DNA from: Azonexus sp.
Lineage (GTDB): Bacteria; Pseudomonadota; Gammaproteobacteria; Burkholderiales; Rhodocyclaceae
Reading direction: 5' to 3'
NCBI GenBank assembly: GCA_030697085.1
Contig: JAUYQT010000194.1
Span: 1-10,525 of the forward strand
Length of the DNA stretch: 10,525 nt
Of this stretch, positions 8,441 to 10,525 are shown one piece after another (the first letter of the stretch is position 1; each line of letters starts with the position of its first letter). Under the pieces are notes generated by a model that was not told the origin of the DNA, made no database searches, and was given only the letters and a program-made list of their open reading frames with translations. A program made the position numbers and the translations under genes.

Positions 8441-8724
8441 TACGCAGCGTCCTTTTTCTTGAACATGGCGAGCATGCGTTCCGTGACGACATAGCCGCCG
8501 GCGGCATTGGCCGCGCCGAGGGCGACCGCGAAGAAGCCGATCGCCTGTTGCAACGGCGTGTCCGCTGAACCGAGCATGAGCATGGCGCCAACGACCACGA
8601 CGCCGTGAATGAAGTTGGAACCGGACATCAGCGGCGTGTGCAGAATGACCGGCACCTTGGCGATGATCTCGTAGCCGGTGAAGGCGGCGAGGACGAAGAT
8701 ATACAAAGCGAGTAGACCGTCCAT
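8440..8724 (-). CDS. pntAB: NAD(P) transhydrogenase subunit alpha-2 (membrane part)
   Basis: A 94-residue membrane protein with three hydrophobic helices at about 3-20, 36-52 and 57-80 and a basic C-terminus FKKKDAA. It corresponds to the membrane segment at the C-terminus of the single PntA chain of E. coli, encoded separately here as in Rhodospirillum rubrum and Thermus thermophilus. Family signatures are GYEIIAKVPVILHTPLMSGSN (residues 18-37, read in two overlapping parts: GYEIIAKVP and VILHTPLMSGSN) and GVVVVGAM from 41. His40, within the second helix, is a candidate proton-relay residue. The start at 8724 is preferred over upstream in-frame codons because the translation begins at the conserved MDGLLALYIF, GGAGAA lies five bases upstream, and the ATG overlaps the pntAA stop by one base (TGATG). 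Its own TAA overlaps the pntB ATG the same way, which predicts translational coupling and fixed subunit ratios. Confidence 0.96.
   Translation of the reverse strand: MDGLLALYIFVLAAFTGYEIIAKVPVILHTPLMSGSNFIHGVVVVGAMLMLGSADTPLQQAIGFFAVALGAANAAGGYVVTERMLAMFKKKDAA
8450..8454 (-). promoter_or_regulatory. Ribosome binding site fixing the pntB start
   Basis: AAGGA on the minus strand lies within the last codons of pntAB, about nine bases before the ATG at 8440. It supports this internal start against the longer open frame that continues upstream across pntAB. Confidence 0.7.
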
Positions 8725-9851
8725 CAGGCTTCTCCGAAAATTTGCTTGATTTTGCCGTTGACCGTAGCACCGTCCTTGCACAGCAAAGTGCCAGCAATTA
8801 CTTCGTCGCTCCAGTCGAAAACCAGCTCGCCATCCTTGATCCACGGCGAAATGAAGTTGTAGATATTCTTGGCGTACAACTCGGAAGCGTGCGTCGGCAT
8901 ACGCGACGGCAGATTCAACGGACCGTGGATATTCACGTCATTGGCCACAACGTGCTCGCCGGGCTGGGTCAAGGCGCAGTTACCGCCGGATTCGGCCGCC
9001 ATATCGACGATGATCGCGCCGTACTTCATCCGGCTGATCATGTCGGTGGTGATGATGATCGGCGCCTTCTTGCCCGGAATGGCGGCAGTGGTGATGACGA
9101 CATCCGACAAGGCGACGGCCTTGGCCAGTTTCTCGGTCTGCTGGGCTTTCTCTTCGGCAGTCAGGTCGCGGGCGTAACCGCCGGCGCCATCGGCCGAAAC
9201 GCCGGTATCGACGAACTTGGCACCGAGCGATTCGATTTGCTCACGCGCGGCGGAACGCACGTCATAAGCTTCAACCATCGCGCCCAGACGCTTGCAGGTG
9301 GCAATGGCTTGCAGGCCGGCAACCCCGGCACCAATAACCAGCACCCGCGCCGGCCTGATCGTCCCGGCGGCGGTGGTCAGCATCGGGAAGAACTTGGTAC
9401 AGCGCGCCGCGGCGATCAGGCCGCACTGGTAACCGGCGCAGGAAGCCTGGGAAGAGAGCGCATCCATGCTCTGTGCCCGCGAGATGCGCGGCAGCAGTTC
9501 GAGCGAGAAGGCGGTGATTTTCTTGGCGTTCAAGGCGTCGAGACGGGCTTTGTCCTCGAAAGGCTTGAGTAGCCCGATCAGGACTGAACCTTCCGGCAGC
9601 GCTGCGATTTCTTCCGGCGACGGCGGCGTGACACGCAAAATCAGTTGGGCCTTGCCATAGGCTTCAGAAATTCCATTGACCATCGTGACGTCGACAAAGT
9701 CAGTGTCCAGAAAGTGACTCTCAATGGCGGCGCTCTGCTCCATGCGCAGAGTGACGCCAAGTGCGGCAAATTTTTTGGCCGTCTCGGGAACAAGGGCAAC
9801 CCGGCTTTCACCGGGGGCGCGTTCCCTCGCGACCGCTATGCATAGCGGCAT
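8724..9851 (-). CDS. pntAA: NAD(P) transhydrogenase subunit alpha-1 (NAD(H)-binding)
   Basis: A 375-residue soluble subunit (dI) that binds NAD(H) and passes hydride to the NADP(H) domain of PntB on the cytoplasmic face of the membrane. The N-terminal alanine-dehydrogenase/PNT-like domain (about 4-140) includes RISRAQSMDALSSQASCAGY at 122-141, a transhydrogenase hallmark. The Rossmann domain (about 145-310) has the glycine-rich loop GAGVAG at 174-179, with Asp197 at the strand end that usually binds the adenosine ribose. The mobile-loop region is represented by GVSADGAGGYARDLT (217-231). No membrane helices are present, in contrast to E. coli PntA, where this domain is fused to the membrane part. 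The ATG at 9851 has GGAGAA six bases upstream. It heads a tight pntAA-pntAB-pntB operon and follows aceK by 51 bases on the same strand. Confidence 0.97.
   Translation of the reverse strand: MPLCIAVARERAPGESRVALVPETAKKFAALGVTLRMEQSAAIESHFLDTDFVDVTMVNGISEAYGKAQLILRVTPPSPEEIAALPEGSVLIGLLKPFEDKARLDALNAKKITAFSLELLPRISRAQSMDALSSQASCAGYQCGLIAAARCTKFFPMLTTAAGTIRPARVLVIGAGVAGLQAIATCKRLGAMVEAYDVRSAAREQIESLGAKFVDTGVSADGAGGYARDLTAEEKAQQTEKLAKAVALSDVVITTAAIPGKKAPIIITTDMISRMKYGAIIVDMAAESGGNCALTQPGEHVVANDVNIHGPLNLPSRMPTHASELYAKNIYNFISPWIKDGELVFDWSDEVIAGTLLCKDGATVNGKIKQIFGEA
8730..8735 (-). promoter_or_regulatory. Ribosome binding site fixing the pntAB start
   Basis: GGAGAA on the minus strand lies five bases before the pntAB ATG at 8724 and inside the end of pntAA. 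The same hexamer precedes pntAA at a similar distance, which supports this start over the upstream in-frame methionine codon near 8844. Confidence 0.75.
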
Positions 9852-9902
9852 GCTGAATTCTCCATGGGGTAATGATTTTGTTTTGTTATTGCTGATTTTT
9901 GG
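9852..9902 (-). other. 51-base aceK-pntAA spacer
   Basis: Apart from the pntAA ribosome binding site, this spacer is AT-rich (minus strand AAAAATCAGCAATAACAAAA and similar). It holds no hairpin with a T-run and no promoter pair I would defend. The simplest reading is that pntAA is transcribed at least partly with aceK, or from a promoter inside or upstream of aceK; this is inference. Confidence 0.45.
9858..9863 (-). promoter_or_regulatory. Ribosome binding site of pntAA
   Basis: GGAGAA on the minus strand, six bases before the pntAA ATG at 9851. Another ATG at 9865 is out of frame with pntAA and has no such spacing. Confidence 0.75.
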
Positions 9903-10525
9903 TCAGTCAGTGTTCGACGGTTTGTTTCTGAAGCGAATTTCCTCTGGGTAGGGGAAAAAGTCTTCTACGTGACCGGCGCGAATTTTCTGCTGTGCATCCT
10001 GCCAGAATTTTGCCGACAAGAGGTCACGATGATGCTTGTGAAATATCTTGCGTAGCGTCGGCGAGGCGAGCAGGAAGGTGCTGAACTCTTCCGGAAAGAC
10101 ATCATTTTTCGCGACGGGGTACCAGACTTCACCGGACATTTCAGTTTCAAAGTCTGGTGCCAGCGGGATTTTTCGGAAGCTGCAATCCGTCATGTATTCA
10201 ATTTCGTCATAGTCGTAAAACACGACGCGCCCGTAACGGGTGACGCCAAAATTTTTCCACAGCATGTCGCCGGGGAAAATGTTGGCTTGCGCCAGCTCGC
10301 GAATGGCGCTGCCATATTCCTTGATGGCGTGTTCAAGGCCAGCCAGATTGTTTGAACGTTCCATCCGGTCGAGGTGGATATTCAACGGCTCCATGCGCCG
10401 TTCGATATAAATATGCTTGATGACCAGCGTTTCACCATCGATTTCAAAGCATGAGGGCGCAAGCGTTTGTAATTCTTCCATCACCTCCGGGGCAAAGCGT
10501 TTGAGGGGAAAAGCGGCGTTGGAAA
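9903..10525 (-). CDS. aceK: Isocitrate dehydrogenase kinase/phosphatase, C-terminal part (cut by window edge)
   Basis: AceK phosphorylates and dephosphorylates isocitrate dehydrogenase on one active site, controlling flow between the TCA cycle and the glyoxylate bypass. The frame is open to the right edge (first whole codon at 10523), giving 207 residues that begin SNAAFPLKRFAPEVMEEL. The GTG/ATG pair near 10484 is therefore internal and not the start. Family signatures are IKHIYIERRMEPLNIHLDR, the catalytic loop IFPGDMLWKNFGVTR and the metal-binding FYDYDEI, matching the kinase active-site regions of E. coli AceK (Asp457 and Asp475 by alignment from memory). PEEFSTFL and GHVEDFFPYPEEIRFR match the conserved end. 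The stop is TGA at 9905-9903. E. coli AceK is 578 residues, so roughly 370 residues, including the regulatory domain, lie outside. The visible active-site parts are intact. No aceA or aceB is visible beside it here. Confidence 0.95.
   Translation of the reverse strand, partial: SNAAFPLKRFAPEVMEELQTLAPSCFEIDGETLVIKHIYIERRMEPLNIHLDRMERSNNLAGLEHAIKEYGSAIRELAQANIFPGDMLWKNFGVTRYGRVVFYDYDEIEYMTDCSFRKIPLAPDFETEMSGEVWYPVAKNDVFPEEFSTFLLASPTLRKIFHKHHRDLLSAKFWQDAQQKIRAGHVEDFFPYPEEIRFRNKPSNTD

Noticed and set aside
7067..8797. A 576-residue version of PntB starting at 8797.
   Set aside because: The extra N-terminal 119 residues are an out-of-frame reading of pntAB and pntAA; family N-terminus, ribosome binding site and the TAATG overlap place the start at 8440.
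8742..9572. A 276-codon plus-strand open frame opposite pntAA.
   Set aside because: Same antisense artefact; the pntAA frame explains the conservation and has a good ribosome binding site.
9871..9912. A possible pntAA promoter using CTGACC as -35 on the minus strand.
   Set aside because: At a 17-base spacing the -10 position reads AAACAA, a very poor match; no other spacing gives a convincing pair.

Overview
The window looks like chromosomal DNA of a Gram-negative proteobacterium, most likely a betaproteobacterium (Rhodocyclales-like; inferred from protein style, gene content and about 60% GC, not from a marker gene). Coding density is very high and all five genes seen are recognisable. I find no tRNA, rRNA, CRISPR array, insertion sequence, prophage or obvious foreign island.

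Layout. Positions 1-5634 (+) hold the C-terminal 1877 residues of a very large cyclic beta-1,2-glucan synthase (NdvB/ChvB/Cgs family); its N-terminal glucosyltransferase part lies upstream of the window. A 128-base convergent intergenic region with inverted repeats (5635-5762) separates it from a minus-strand block that runs to the right edge. Read in transcription order, right to left, the block is: the C-terminal third of aceK (isocitrate dehydrogenase kinase/phosphatase, cut by the window end), a 51-base gap, the three-subunit proton-translocating transhydrogenase pntAA-pntAB-pntB with 1-nt stop/start overlaps, a 71-base gap holding a good sigma70-type promoter, and a 410-residue membrane-anchored methyl-accepting chemotaxis protein with no recognisable ligand-binding domain.

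How they fit. AceK switches isocitrate dehydrogenase between active and inactive forms, dividing carbon between the TCA cycle and the glyoxylate shunt. In organisms with NADP-linked isocitrate dehydrogenase this also sets NADPH production. PntAA/AB/B interconverts NADH and NADPH at the expense of the proton gradient, so aceK and pnt form a plausible NADPH-balance neighbourhood. The chemotaxis receptor probably has its own promoter. The glucan synthase makes or tailors periplasmic cyclic glucans used in osmoadaptation and host interaction.

I did not find a convincing undescribed system. The points most worth a second look are the aceK-pnt neighbourhood, the loop-only receptor with a CheZ-like motif and acidic C-terminal tail, the duplicated GH94-like architecture of the glucan synthase, and the location of the candidate proton-relay histidine in PntAB rather than PntB.
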